A DNA stretch of 64,000 nt, from the NCBI GenBank assembly GCA_017516825.1, contig JAFXBC010000068.1:1-64000 (forward strand), given 5' to 3'. Below, one piece after another: positions 27,544 through 35,909 of this stretch. Both the position numbers and the translations under genes were made by a program. Positions within the stretch are counted from its first letter, which is position 1, and each line of letters starts with the position of its first letter. Under the pieces are notes generated by a model, which saw only the letters and a list, made by a program, of their open reading frames with translations, did no database searches and was not told the DNA's origin. The stretch is from Clostridia bacterium. GTDB lineage: Bacteria > Bacillota > Clostridia > Oscillospirales > CAG-382.

Positions 27544-29766
27544 TTACTTTCCTTCGGAATAGCCGCAACCGGATTTACAGTAGACGGTGCCCTTTCCCTT
27601 CTTTCGCAGGAGGGGACTGCCGCAACCGGGACATTTTTCACCGGTGGGAGCATCCCAGGAGGAGAAGGAGCATTCCGGATATTTCTCACAGCAATAATAG
27701 GTCTTATGCTTGCGAGTCTGTTTGATCAAGATCCGTTTGCCGCAATCGGGGCATGCGATGCCGCTGTCACGGTAGAAGGGCATGCTTCCCTTGCAATCGG
27801 GATATTTACGACAGGCAAAGAAGGTACCGAAGGCACCCTTGCGGGCGATCATTTCCCCGCCGCAGATGGGACAGGGATCGTCGGCGACGATCTCCGGCTG
27901 ACGGTCTTCCTCGGGTGCAGGTGCTTCCGCCTTGGCTTCCAAGCGCTTGGTGTTCTTGCACTTGGGATAGTTGGGACAGGCGGCAAACTTACCGTATCTG
28001 CCTTCTCTCTGGATCATGCGGGCACCGCACTTCTCGCAGATCATATCCAGCTCCACCTTTTCCAAGGCGATCCGATCGTCCCCGAGGGTCTCGGAGGCCC
28101 GCTTCAGTTGGGATTCAAAATCCGCGTAGAAACGACGGAGAACAGCGATATAATCCTCGTCGCCGCTTTCGATGCGGTCAAGATCCGCTTCCATTTCGGC
28201 GGTGAAGTTATAGTCAACGATGTTGGAGAAAGCGTTCTTCATCAGATCGGTAGTCACAAAGCCAAGATCCGTTGGGATCAGGGTCTTACCTTCGCGCTTA
28301 ACATAGCCGCGGTTTACGATGGTAGTGATGGTGGCTGTATAGGTGGAGGGACGGCCGATGCCCTTCTCTTCCAGGACGCGGATAAGGGACCCCTCGGTGT
28401 ATCTGGGGGGCGGCTGGGTGAACTTCTGCTCGGGAGTGACGGAGACGGGAGACAGAATGGCGCCTTCGTTCAATTCGGGAAGTCTGCCTTCTGCTTCCTC
28501 CTCGTCGGCATCGTCGTAGAGAGCCATATACCCGCGGAAGCGGACAGTGTTACCGTTGGCACGGAAGACAGCGGAGCCGGACAGGAGATCTGCCGCAACT
28601 GTATCGAAGGCGGCGGCGGCCATCTGGCTTGCCATAAAGCGTTCCCAGATCAGCTTATACAGCTTGTACTGATCGGCGGAAAGCTTCCCCTTCACGTCCT
28701 CGGGAAGCAAGGCGGGATCGGAGGGACGGATGGCTTCGTGAGCGTCCTGGGCATTCTTCCGCATTTTGTACTGGTTGGGAGTTTCGGGATAATATTCTTC
28801 GCCGTAACGGGAAAGGATCACGTTCTTGGCGGTGTCTCTTGCCTCGTCGGAGATACGGAGGGAGTCGGTACGCATATAGGTGATGAGACCGTGGGTACTT
28901 TTTTCGCCAAGGTTCACGCCCTCGTAAAGCTCCTGGGCGATCATCATGGTTCGGGAGGACTGGAAGCCCAGGCGACGGTTTGCCTCCTGCTGCAAGGTGG
29001 AGGTGACGAAGGGAGGCTGGGGCTTGCGGTGCTTGACGGATTTCTTGACGGAAAGAACGGTAAAGGTTCCATCCATGGAAGCAAGCACAGCATCCACGTC
29101 ATCCTTGCAATGAAGCTCCTTTTTGCCGTTTTCATCCCCGAAATAGTGGGCGGTGAAGGATTCTCCCGCGCCGTTCTTCAAAAGGGCGTTGATATGCCAG
29201 TATTCCTCGGGTACGAAGGCACGGATCTCCTCCTCCCGCTCAACGATGATGCGGGTAGCCACGGACTGTACACGTCCTGCGGAGAGGCCGTTTTTGATCT
29301 TCTTCCAAAGGAAGGGGCTGATCTGATACCCCACGAGGCGATCCAGGATGCGGCGGGTCTGCTGGGAATTGACCATGTCCATATCGATCTCTCTGGGAGA
29401 CTTGATGGCCTCCTTCACCACGCTTTTTGTGATCTCGTTGAAGGTGATACGCTTGGTCTTTTCGGGATCCAGTTTCAAAACAGCGGCCAGATGCCAGCTG
29501 ATGGCTTCTCCTTCGCGGTCAGGGTCGGCGGCAAGCAGAACGCGGTCGGCGGCCTTAGCTTCCTTGCGAAGCTCGTTGATCAAGTCGCCCTTGCCGCGGA
29601 TGTTGATATATTGAGGCTCAAAGTCGTTTTCGATATCGATGCCCAGCTTGCTTTTGGGCAGGTCGCGGACGTGGCCCTTGGAGGCTTTTACTTTATATCC
29701 TTTTCCCAAAAAGCTTTTGATGGAATTCGCTTTTGTGGGGGACTCCACGATTACCAATGTGTTCAT
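27544..29766 (-). CDS. topA: DNA topoisomerase I
   Basis: 740 residues. The Toprim domain starts at once (LVIVESPTKANSIKSFLG, with DPDREGEAISWH near 108). The active-site tyrosine lies in GLITYMRTDSLRIS, near residue 297. The C-terminus has four zinc ribbons: CEKCGARM..CPNYPKC, CPICGGEM..CRKYPDC, CPDCGKRI..CEKYPEC and CPGCGSPL..CKSGC. The enzyme relaxes negative supercoils. It is 28 bases after dprA, the conserved dprA-topA pair. Confidence 0.98.
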   Translation of the reverse strand: MNTLVIVESPTKANSIKSFLGKGYKVKASKGHVRDLPKSKLGIDIENDFEPQYINIRGKGDLINELRKEAKAADRVLLAADPDREGEAISWHLAAVLKLDPEKTKRITFNEITKSVVKEAIKSPREIDMDMVNSQQTRRILDRLVGYQISPFLWKKIKNGLSAGRVQSVATRIIVEREEEIRAFVPEEYWHINALLKNGAGESFTAHYFGDENGKKELHCKDDVDAVLASMDGTFTVLSVKKSVKHRKPQPPFVTSTLQQEANRRLGFQSSRTMMIAQELYEGVNLGEKSTHGLITYMRTDSLRISDEARDTAKNVILSRYGEEYYPETPNQYKMRKNAQDAHEAIRPSDPALLPEDVKGKLSADQYKLYKLIWERFMASQMAAAAFDTVAADLLSGSAVFRANGNTVRFRGYMALYDDADEEEAEGRLPELNEGAILSPVSVTPEQKFTQPPPRYTEGSLIRVLEEKGIGRPSTYTATITTIVNRGYVKREGKTLIPTDLGFVTTDLMKNAFSNIVDYNFTAEMEADLDRIESGDEDYIAVLRRFYADFESQLKRASETLGDDRIALEKVELDMICEKCGARMIQREGRYGKFAACPNYPKCKNTKRLEAKAEAPAPEEDRQPEIVADDPCPICGGEMIARKGAFGTFFACRKYPDCKGSMPFYRDSGIACPDCGKRILIKQTRKHKTYYCCEKYPECSFSSWDAPTGEKCPGCGSPLLRKKGKGTVYCKSGCGYSEGK

Positions 29767-29794
29767 AAAATTGCTTCTATCTCCTTGGTGTGAA

Positions 29795-31003
29795 TTATAT
29801 ACAGGTGAAACGGTTGCCGGGCAGAGAACGGATCTTGCCGTCTATTTCCAGCTCGGTAAGCTCTGCCAGCAGGTCGCCGATGCCGATGCCGGTAAGAGCG
29901 GAAAGCTCGTCGGCGGTGAGGGGCTTTTCCCGCAAGGCCGCACAGATCCTATCGGCGGGAGAGCCTTCGGCACGGGGTGCTTCCTTCTTTGGCTCGGCAG
30001 GCGGCGGCGAGGGAGGTGCGGGAGGCTCCTCTGCAAGCGGGGTAAAAGGTTCGTCTTCCATAGTGACGGCGGAAGCGTTGCCGTAGGCGTAGATCTTCTT
30101 GGAAGTGAGTAAATACTCCGGGTGGATCTTGGTGGGGTAAGAAAGAGACAACTCGTTTAAGATATCCGAAGCGGAGGTGGCGGTTCTTGCACCGCTTTTG
30201 ATCAGCTCGTTGGTGCCGGCGTGGGAATCTCCAAGGGCACCGGGAACGGCAAATACCAGCTTATTCTGATAAACGGCGTGGCGGGCGGTGATCAAGGCAC
30301 CACTGTGCTCCCCCGCTTCCACCACCAACGTGGCTTTGGAGAGACCGCTGATGATACGGTTACGGTTGGGGAAATCCCCTCTGGTGCGTTTACAGCCGGG
30401 ATACATCTCGCTGATGACCAGGCCGCTTTTATATAGGGCGTGGAAGGCTCTTGCGTTCTCCTTGGGATAGATCTCGTCAATGGGCGTTCCCAAAACGGCG
30501 ATGGTATATCCGCCTGCGCGGAAGGCACCTCGGTGAGCGCAGGTATCGATGCCCTTGGCAAGGCCGCTGATCACGGTGGCGCCGCAAACGGTAAGCCGCA
30601 TGGCAAAATCTTCCGCAACTCTTGCGCCGTAGGCCGTCATGGAACGGGTTCCCACCACGGCAACGCCCACCAGGTCGTTCAGATCCCGCAGGTCGCCGAT
30701 GGCGTATAAGACCGCGGGCGGGGCTTGGATGAGACGTAGAGAATCGGGATAGCGGTCTTCATAATAAGTGAGGACGTGGATCTGCTTTTCCTGCAAGTTC
30801 TTCATCAGCTCGTAAGCTTCGTCCAGATCCTTGCGCTTCAAATTCTTTTCGCAAAGGTGCTTTCCCTCCAGGAAGGAGAAATCCTCACATTCGTAGATCT
30901 CCCTGCAGGAGGAAAAGCGGGTAAACAGCTTGAGATAGACCGTGTTGGCAATGCCGCAGGCCTGCTGTAACCATAATGCGTACAAAAGGTCGGGATTATG
31001 CAC
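29795..31003 (-). CDS. dprA: DNA processing protein DprA/Smf
   Basis: 402 residues. An N-terminal helical region (about 1-70) is followed by the Rossmann-like DprA core (about 75-290) with VVGTRSMTAYGARVA, VISGLAKGIDTCAHRGA and VFAVPGALGDSHAGTNELI. A Pro/Ala/Glu-rich linker (about 315-345) leads to a C-terminal winged helix (ALREKPLTADELSALTGI). DprA loads RecA onto incoming single strands during transformation; it is also kept in bacteria not known to be competent. It overlaps the upstream methyltransferase gene by 8 bases. Confidence 0.96.
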   Translation of the reverse strand: MHNPDLLYALWLQQACGIANTVYLKLFTRFSSCREIYECEDFSFLEGKHLCEKNLKRKDLDEAYELMKNLQEKQIHVLTYYEDRYPDSLRLIQAPPAVLYAIGDLRDLNDLVGVAVVGTRSMTAYGARVAEDFAMRLTVCGATVISGLAKGIDTCAHRGAFRAGGYTIAVLGTPIDEIYPKENARAFHALYKSGLVISEMYPGCKRTRGDFPNRNRIISGLSKATLVVEAGEHSGALITARHAVYQNKLVFAVPGALGDSHAGTNELIKSGARTATSASDILNELSLSYPTKIHPEYLLTSKKIYAYGNASAVTMEDEPFTPLAEEPPAPPSPPPAEPKKEAPRAEGSPADRICAALREKPLTADELSALTGIGIGDLLAELTELEIDGKIRSLPGNRFTCI

Positions 31004-31784
31004 GGTTTCGCACTCCTTCCCACATAATAACGGCGGCGGCGATGGAAGCGTTCAGACTTTCGGCGGCATCCGTCATGGGGATCAGCACGCCGCTGTCACA
31101 GGCCGAAAGCAGGGCTTCGGAGATGCCTTGCCCCTCGTTGCCGATGACGAACAGATCTTCGTTGCCCACGGGGAACTGCCCAAGGAGACGGCTCTTTTCG
31201 CTTAACGCGGCGGCGTAGGTCTTCCTCCCCGTGCCCTTGAAGGAGTTGACAAAGGAAACCGGATCCTTGCACAGATACGTATTCCTTGAAAACAAGGCAC
31301 CCATGGTGGCACGGACGGTCTTGGAGGCGTACACGTCGGCGCAATCGGCGGACAGAACCACGGACCAACCCAAGGCGGCGGCAGTACGCAGAACGGTGCC
31401 TACGTTGCCGTTATCCCGCACGGACTCCAGCAGAAGAACCCTGCCGGGAACGTGAGAAGCGTCGGTCACTTCCTTCACCTGCTCCAGATAGGGGGACAGA
31501 GTCAGGATACCCTGGGGAGCCTGCTCGGTGGAAAGCTTTTCAAAAACATTGTCGGGAACGGAGCAAAGAACGTCCTCCGGCAGGGTGGACAGAAGCCCGG
31601 CATACTTCGCAAGGGCCCCGTCGGTGACGAACACGGCGTGGGGAACGTTGCCGAAGCGGAGGTATTCTTCCAGCAGGTGAACACCTTCGAAAAAGAACAG
31701 TTTTTCTTCCTCGCGGTGCTTACGGGACGAAAGCTTACCAACGCGAACCACTAACGGGTTATTGCGGGATTCGATGCGCTTCAT
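30996..31784 (-). CDS. TrmH/SpoU-family RNA 2'-O-methyltransferase
   Basis: 262 residues from the ATG at 31784 (MKRIESRNNPLV), behind AAAGGAG. An N-terminal substrate-binding domain (about 1-95) precedes the SPOUT knot with the family motifs LLLESVRDNGNVGTVLRTA, LFVIGNEGQGIS and IPMTDAAESLNASIAAAVIMWE. It methylates a ribose in 23S rRNA or tRNA; the target cannot be told from sequence. It is the first gene behind the 31838-31866 promoter. Confidence 0.93.
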   Translation of the reverse strand: MKRIESRNNPLVVRVGKLSSRKHREEEKLFFFEGVHLLEEYLRFGNVPHAVFVTDGALAKYAGLLSTLPEDVLCSVPDNVFEKLSTEQAPQGILTLSPYLEQVKEVTDASHVPGRVLLLESVRDNGNVGTVLRTAAALGWSVVLSADCADVYASKTVRATMGALFSRNTYLCKDPVSFVNSFKGTGRKTYAAALSEKSRLLGQFPVGNEDLFVIGNEGQGISEALLSACDSGVLIPMTDAAESLNASIAAAVIMWEGVRNRA

Positions 31785-31837
31785 ACCTTGACTCCTTTCC
31801 ACGGCAAAACAAAAAATCCATACCATAATTATATATA

Positions 31838-31866
31838 ATAATAGTACAGATTTTTTGAATTGTCAA
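31838..31866 (-). promoter_or_regulatory. Promoter of the trmH-like/dprA/topA series
   Basis: On the minus strand TTGACA (31866-31861), a 17-base spacer and TATTAT (31843-31838). The -35 box overlaps the last codons of prmC. No terminator separates prmC from it, so the downstream genes may also receive prmC transcripts. Confidence 0.82.
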
Positions 31867-32711
31867 CCTCTTTTTGCTAAAACGACGCGATCATTTTTGG
31901 AATAATCCTTCAAAACCGCAACGCTGTAGCCCGCTTCCTCCAAAATACGGGAAACGTCCTCCCCTTGGTCGTAGCCGATCTCGAAAAGAATGATGCCGTT
32001 GGGCTTTAAGATCAGAGGAGCGTAGGCCACGATGGCGCGGTAATAGCGCAGACCGTCTTCCCCGCCGTCAAGAGCGTTGTGAGGCTCGTACTGCACCTCG
32101 GTGGACAGGAAGTCGATGACGTCCGTGGGGATGTAGGGCGGATTGGAGATCAGCAGGTCGATCTGTCTGCCTGCTTTGATGGAAAGGGCGGCGTAGTCGT
32201 CTGCATCCAATACGTCGAAGCGAAGCACCTCCACGTTGGAGCAGGGATCCAGGTTACGGATGGTATAGGGCAAAGCCTTTTGGGAAAGCTCCAAGGCGTA
32301 GCCTCTGCAATCCGGAAGATTGGCACCGATGGCTCTGGAGATACAGCCGCTCCCGCTGCAAAGATCGGCAAAAACGTCGCCGGGCTGCAACAGCTTCAAA
32401 GCGGTCTCCACCAAAAGCTCGGTATCACTGCGGGGGATGAACACGCCGTCCCCAACAAAGATCTCCTGGCCGTAGAAGCAACAGCTTCCCAGAATGTACT
32501 GAATGGGCTTGCCGTAGGAAAGCTCCTTGATGGCCTTGCCGCAGAATTCCTCGGATTCCTCGGACATTTCCTCGTCCAGGACGGAAAGCATGGTTCCCCT
32601 GTCGGTCTCCAAAGCGGCGCAGAGCAACAGGTCTGCGATGGCGTTGGCTTCCTCGGGGTTCATCTCCGCAAGAATATCACGGAGTCTCGTTCTGTATTCC
32701 CTCACCAGCAT
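31863..32711 (-). CDS. prmC: Release factor glutamine methyltransferase PrmC
   Basis: 282 residues. It methylates the GGQ glutamine of release factors RF1 and RF2. The N-terminal helical domain (about 1-85) is followed by a SAM fold with FIPRSDTELLVETAL, the SAM loop FADLCSGSGCISRAIG and the catalytic LLISNPPYIPTD. The start lies 35 bases inside the 3' end of yqhQ. The usual partner prfA is not in the window; the yqhQ-prmC linkage is typical of Clostridia. Confidence 0.96.
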   Translation of the reverse strand: MLVREYRTRLRDILAEMNPEEANAIADLLLCAALETDRGTMLSVLDEEMSEESEEFCGKAIKELSYGKPIQYILGSCCFYGQEIFVGDGVFIPRSDTELLVETALKLLQPGDVFADLCSGSGCISRAIGANLPDCRGYALELSQKALPYTIRNLDPCSNVEVLRFDVLDADDYAALSIKAGRQIDLLISNPPYIPTDVIDFLSTEVQYEPHNALDGGEDGLRYYRAIVAYAPLILKPNGIILFEIGYDQGEDVSRILEEAGYSVAVLKDYSKNDRVVLAKRG

Positions 32712-33795
32712 GGGGTTCTTCCTCCGTTTTCTTGGCTTCTTCCTCCGTTTTCTTGGCTTCTTCCTTCTTTTTCAGGTATTCTTCTTCATAAGGAATCTCA
32801 AAATCCGCAAATTCCTCGTGAAGTGCGGACTTGGTGGCCACGATGGCTACCTCGATCATATCGTCGTCGGGCTCACGGGTGGTGATCCTTTGCATCCAGA
32901 GACCGGGGGCGGCAAGGATGCGTACCAGGGCGTTGTCGTGCTTACCTGCGTAGCGGATGAACTCATAACCCAGGCCAACGCAAACGGGAAGGAGCAACAG
33001 CTTCAACAGCACGCGCAACCAGCCCCAAACGTTGGGAATGAAGGCGATGGATACGATGATGGACAGGAACACCATAACGAACATAAAGGAGGTGCCACAT
33101 CTGGGATGGAAGCGGCTCTGCTTGCGGACGTTTTCCACGTTCAATTCCAGCCCTGCTTCATAACAGAAGATGGTCTTATGCTCTGCGCCGTGGTACATAT
33201 AGACGCGGCGGATCTCCTTCATCAAGGAGGTGAAGTACAGGTATCCAATGAAGATCAGCACCTTCATCACACCTTCCACCAAGCACTTCAGACGGTTCAT
33301 CCAGAAATCGCCGTCCAATTCATCCGGGAAGATCAGATTGGTGACGAAGGCGGGCAGGGCGATGAACAGCCCCATTGCCAGCAGGATGCCCAGCACCATG
33401 GCGATGGCGGACACGAAATTCAGAAGGCTCTTGCCGAAATGCTTTTCCAGCCACTTTTCGAACTTAGAGGGTTCCTCGGCCTGAAGCTCCTCCTCCAGAC
33501 CCATCATCTCCGTAGAGGCGGTGAGGGTGGAAAAGGAAAGCTTGAACATCTCCACCAGGTTGACCACGCCGCGGATCAGAGGAAGATCCAATACCTTATA
33601 CTTACTGCGGATGGTGGTAGAGGGCTGGGTACGGACCACGATGGTCTTATCGTCGGTACGGCGGACTGCCGTTGCCATTTGCTTGGGGGAGCGCATCATA
33701 ACGCCTTCCATGACCGCCTGGCCGCCTACTTTTCCCAAACGGGGATTGGCGGGGCAGTTTTTTTCTGCATTCTTTTTCAAAAATTCACCTTCCAT
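32677..33795 (-). CDS. yqhQ: DUF1385 membrane protein YqhQ
   Basis: 372 residues. The family signature VGGQAVMEGVMMRSPK (about residues 23-38) is followed by membrane segments near 140-165, 175-200, 245-265 and 270-295, and by the conserved YHGAEHKTIFCYEAGLELN. The biochemical role is unknown. The last ~60 residues form a charged tail rich in Lys and Glu, with a tandem repeat (KKTEEEAKKTEEE). The 3' end overlaps prmC. Confidence 0.92.
   Translation of the reverse strand: MEGEFLKKNAEKNCPANPRLGKVGGQAVMEGVMMRSPKQMATAVRRTDDKTIVVRTQPSTTIRSKYKVLDLPLIRGVVNLVEMFKLSFSTLTASTEMMGLEEELQAEEPSKFEKWLEKHFGKSLLNFVSAIAMVLGILLAMGLFIALPAFVTNLIFPDELDGDFWMNRLKCLVEGVMKVLIFIGYLYFTSLMKEIRRVYMYHGAEHKTIFCYEAGLELNVENVRKQSRFHPRCGTSFMFVMVFLSIIVSIAFIPNVWGWLRVLLKLLLLPVCVGLGYEFIRYAGKHDNALVRILAAPGLWMQRITTREPDDDMIEVAIVATKSALHEEFADFEIPYEEEYLKKKEEAKKTEEEAKKTEEEPHAGEGIQNETP
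32717..32758. repeat. Two tandem 21-bp repeats in the yqhQ tail
   Basis: Two identical in-frame copies of a 21-base unit encode AKKTEEE twice in the C-terminal tail of YqhQ; a third copy degrades after about 7 bases. The array lies just upstream of the prmC start codon. Confidence 0.8.
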
Positions 33796-33818
33796 TCTTG
33801 CTTTTTTTATAAAGATGT

Positions 33819-33885
33819 ATTATACTGTAAACGGATGACGAAGTCATCTTTGCCTATTATACTCTCACAAGCACCAAAAAGTAAA
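33819..33885 (-). promoter_or_regulatory. Two overlapping promoter candidates for yqhQ, with a perfect inverted repeat
   Basis: On the minus strand the proximal candidate is ATGACT (33847-33842), 17 bases, TATAAT (33824-33819); the distal one is TTTACT (33885-33880), 18 bases, TATAAT (33861-33856). The inverted repeat GATGAC-GAA-GTCATC (33834-33848) covers the proximal -35 box and part of its spacer, the position of a repressor site. No regulator gene is adjacent. Confidence 0.55.
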
Positions 33886-33916
33886 GACTATTTGTAAATT
33901 TTTGTGAGGATTTTTT

Positions 33917-34234
33917 GTGGAAACCAAGAGATTTACCAAAAATGACAGCGGTTTTATCTGCGAGCACTGCAAAAAAGAGGTGCCGCCGCTGGTATATTCC
34001 TCCCGCAACCACTGCCCTTTCTGCCTTTGGTCTCTCCACGTGGATGAGCTTCCGGGGGATCGGGCCTGCACCTGCCGCGGGCAGATGAAGCCCTACGCGG
34101 TGGTGTCCCACCCCAAAAAGGGGTTTGTGATCACCCACAAGTGTACCCTTTGCGGCGAGGAAAAGAACAATCGCTCTCAGCAGGACGACGATATGGATCT
34201 GCTGATCCGTCTTACCAACCCATATAACAGGTGA
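33917..34234 (+). CDS. RNHCP-domain zinc-binding protein
   Basis: 105 residues, GTG start at 33917 behind AGGA. The protein is Cys-rich: FICEHCKKEV, the defining SSRNHCPFCLWSLH, then CTCRGQM and ITHKCTLCGEE, giving four CxxC-like pairs that probably hold two zinc ions. The RNHCP family is small, widespread and of unknown role, possibly RNA- or ribosome-linked. It is the first of two overlapping plus-strand genes (the next starts at its stop codon). Confidence 0.87.
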   Translation: METKRFTKNDSGFICEHCKKEVPPLVYSSRNHCPFCLWSLHVDELPGDRACTCRGQMKPYAVVSHPKKGFVITHKCTLCGEEKNNRSQQDDDMDLLIRLTNPYNR

Positions 34235-35295
34235 CGAAATTGAAAAGAAAAGCTGAACTTTCACCCGCACTTTCCGCACTTTATATGCTTTTGCTGGGCT
34301 TGCTTGCCTGCGTCGCTTCCTTGACCATGCGGCCTTCCGCGGGGATCTGGAGCACGTTGCCCTTATATCCCATTTGCGTGGCGGCGGCTTGCTTTATTCC
34401 CGCAAAGCCCTGGCATCGGTTTTTATTCTTCGGCGGGATCACCCTGCTTTTGAATCTGGCGGAAAGCACTCCCATGGAAAGCCTTCCCTATCTGCTGGTG
34501 GCAATAGGATGCTTTGGGGCAGTCTCTATTGCCATGGCACTGCTCAAGAGCAAGAAGCTGAAGAAAAGCCTCATCGGCGGCGGCATTCTGGTTTGTTATC
34601 TTGCGTTCTCTTTTCTGTATATGGGCAATCCCTTTGCCGCATTCGGAAAAAGTGCGGTATTGAACGAATATATTCAGACCCATTACGGAGAAGGCAATCA
34701 TTTTGAGAACGTGCGGTACGACACCGTTTCCGGCTGTTACGCCGTGACGGCTTATAACAAGAAGTTCCCCTCCGAGACGGCGGAGATCTTCCTGATGGGA
34801 GACCGCGTGATCGATCACTATCGGGAATTGGTGGAACAGCAGGCTATGCGGGAGCAGGCATTGGTATTGACCACAACTCTGCGAGAAGCGTTCCCCAAGG
34901 ATTCCTTCACGGTGGTCGGTGTGAAGATCGACGGATTTTTGGAAAACGGAGAAAAATACGACGCCTACGAGACCAAGGCTGATCCCAAGGATATGCATTT
35001 TTACGTGGAGCTTTCCGGGAAGCCGATCTTTGAAAAATACTACGAGGGCGTGCAAGGGTATGCAAGAACCTTTGCCATGCTGAAAACGGAGTTTGCTTCC
35101 GTGACCTATCTTTGCGGGACGGGGTTGCATTTCCGAGTGGCCATCAACCCACAGATTTCCGACGGCTTCTACGTCACCCCGGAAAAGATCGCCATCCATA
35201 CCGTTGCACATCCGGAGAACCATTATTATCTCCGGGCTTACGAGGATTGGAATCTGGTCAAGCGTATCGGCGCCCTTGACAAAGAGGAAGAATAA
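34231..35295 (+). CDS. Membrane protein of unknown function
   Basis: 354 residues if read from the GTG at 34231, which overlaps the previous stop (GTGA); a TTG at 34240 with AGGTGA before it is an equal candidate. About four hydrophobic segments occupy residues ~18-140, and a soluble domain of ~200 residues follows with alternating strands and YYEGVQGYARTFAML. I do not recognise it. It probably forms an operon with the RNHCP gene and ends at the terminator 35302-35330. Confidence 0.75.
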   Translation: MTKLKRKAELSPALSALYMLLLGLLACVASLTMRPSAGIWSTLPLYPICVAAACFIPAKPWHRFLFFGGITLLLNLAESTPMESLPYLLVAIGCFGAVSIAMALLKSKKLKKSLIGGGILVCYLAFSFLYMGNPFAAFGKSAVLNEYIQTHYGEGNHFENVRYDTVSGCYAVTAYNKKFPSETAEIFLMGDRVIDHYRELVEQQAMREQALVLTTTLREAFPKDSFTVVGVKIDGFLENGEKYDAYETKADPKDMHFYVELSGKPIFEKYYEGVQGYARTFAMLKTEFASVTYLCGTGLHFRVAINPQISDGFYVTPEKIAIHTVAHPENHYYLRAYEDWNLVKRIGALDKEEE

Positions 35296-35301
35296 GCACA
35301 C

Positions 35302-35330
35302 AAAAAGCCATCTTTTGCGGATGGCTTTTT
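35302..35330 (+). terminator. Rho-independent terminator
   Basis: AAAAAGCCATC-TTTTGCG-GATGGCTTTTT: an 11-bp stem whose last bases are the T-run. It lies 7 bases after the stop of the membrane protein gene. Confidence 0.9.
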
Positions 35331-35363
35331 TCTTTGAATACAGGAAGGAACAGCGGGCAAAAA

Positions 35364-35427
35364 TACCCTTGGAAAGGGTAACGGCAAACCCGTCTTCCAC
35401 ATATTCTGTTCTCGGGGGAACTCCCCC
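35364..35427 (+). other. Two hairpins in the leader of the MazF-like gene
   Basis: TACCCTT-GGA-AAGGGTA (35364-35380) and GGGGG-AACT-CCCCC (35414-35427) are perfect stems in the 121 bases between the terminator 35302-35330 and the MazF start. The second ends 10 bases before the ribosome site GAGGAG. They could shape the toxin leader RNA or belong to a dispersed intergenic repeat; I see no MazE-like antitoxin gene here. Confidence 0.5.
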
Positions 35428-35451
35428 ACGGGACATCGAGGAGTGTTTATC

Positions 35452-35862
35452 TTGAAAGGACAACCGAACAGCGGTGAACGGGGCTCCGTTCGCCGAGGTG
35501 ACATTTTTTACGCCGATCTCAGCCCTGTGGTCGGCTCGGAGCAAGGCGGCGTACGGCCCGTGCTCATCGTGCAGAACAACGTGGGCAACCGATACAGTCC
35601 TACGGTGATCGCTGCGGCCATCACCAGCCAGACAGGGAAAAACAAGCTTCCAACCCACATCGAGGTGGAGGGACAGCCGGTTGGGGACGGCAATCACAAC
35701 GGACTTGCAAAGAATTCCATCATCCTTTTGGAGCAGATCCGCACCATCGATAAGCGACGGCTGAAGGAAAAGATGGGGCATTTGGACGACCGCACCATGC
35801 ACATGGTGGACGAGGCCATTTCCGTCAGCTTTGGGCTGGGAGACGGCGGCAATACGGTATAA
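35452..35862 (+). CDS. MazF/PemK-family mRNA interferase toxin (EndoA type)
   Basis: 136 residues from the TTG at 35452 ([11 protein letters not shown]), 8 bases after GAGGAG; a GTG at 35443 overlaps that site. The core matches EndoA/Ndo[31 protein letters not shown] (quoted core: [20 protein letters not shown]), [19 protein letters not shown] and [18 protein letters not shown]. The family cleaves mRNA at short sites. In Bacillus subtilis the antitoxin gene ndoAI is directly upstream; here no antitoxin gene is next to it on either side, so the partner is missing or distant. A ~20-residue N-terminal extension precedes the conserved core. Confidence 0.9.
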   Translation: MKGQPNSGERGSVRRGDIFYADLSPVVGSEQGGVRPVLIVQNNVGNRYSPTVIAAAITSQTGKNKLPTHIEVEGQPVGDGNHNGLAKNSIILLEQIRTIDKRRLKEKMGHLDDRTMHMVDEAISVSFGLGDGGNTV

Positions 35863-35876
35863 AGTTTACGTCAAAT

Positions 35877-35904
35877 CGAGGCTGAGTCTTTTGACCCAGC
35901 CTCG
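35877..35904. terminator. Bidirectional terminator between mazF-like and DUF4855 genes
   Basis: CGAGGCTG and CAGCCTCG form an 8-bp stem, extended inside by GTC/GAC after a bulge around TTTT. T-rich sequence follows on the plus strand. It separates two converging genes. Confidence 0.75.
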
Positions 35905-35909
35905 TTTCG

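Noticed and set aside
35321..35455. 44-codon plus-strand frame ahead of the MazF-like gene as an antitoxin
   Set aside because: It starts within the descending arm of a terminator, has no ribosome site, and does not resemble MazE or NdoAI (ribbon-helix-helix or AbrB).
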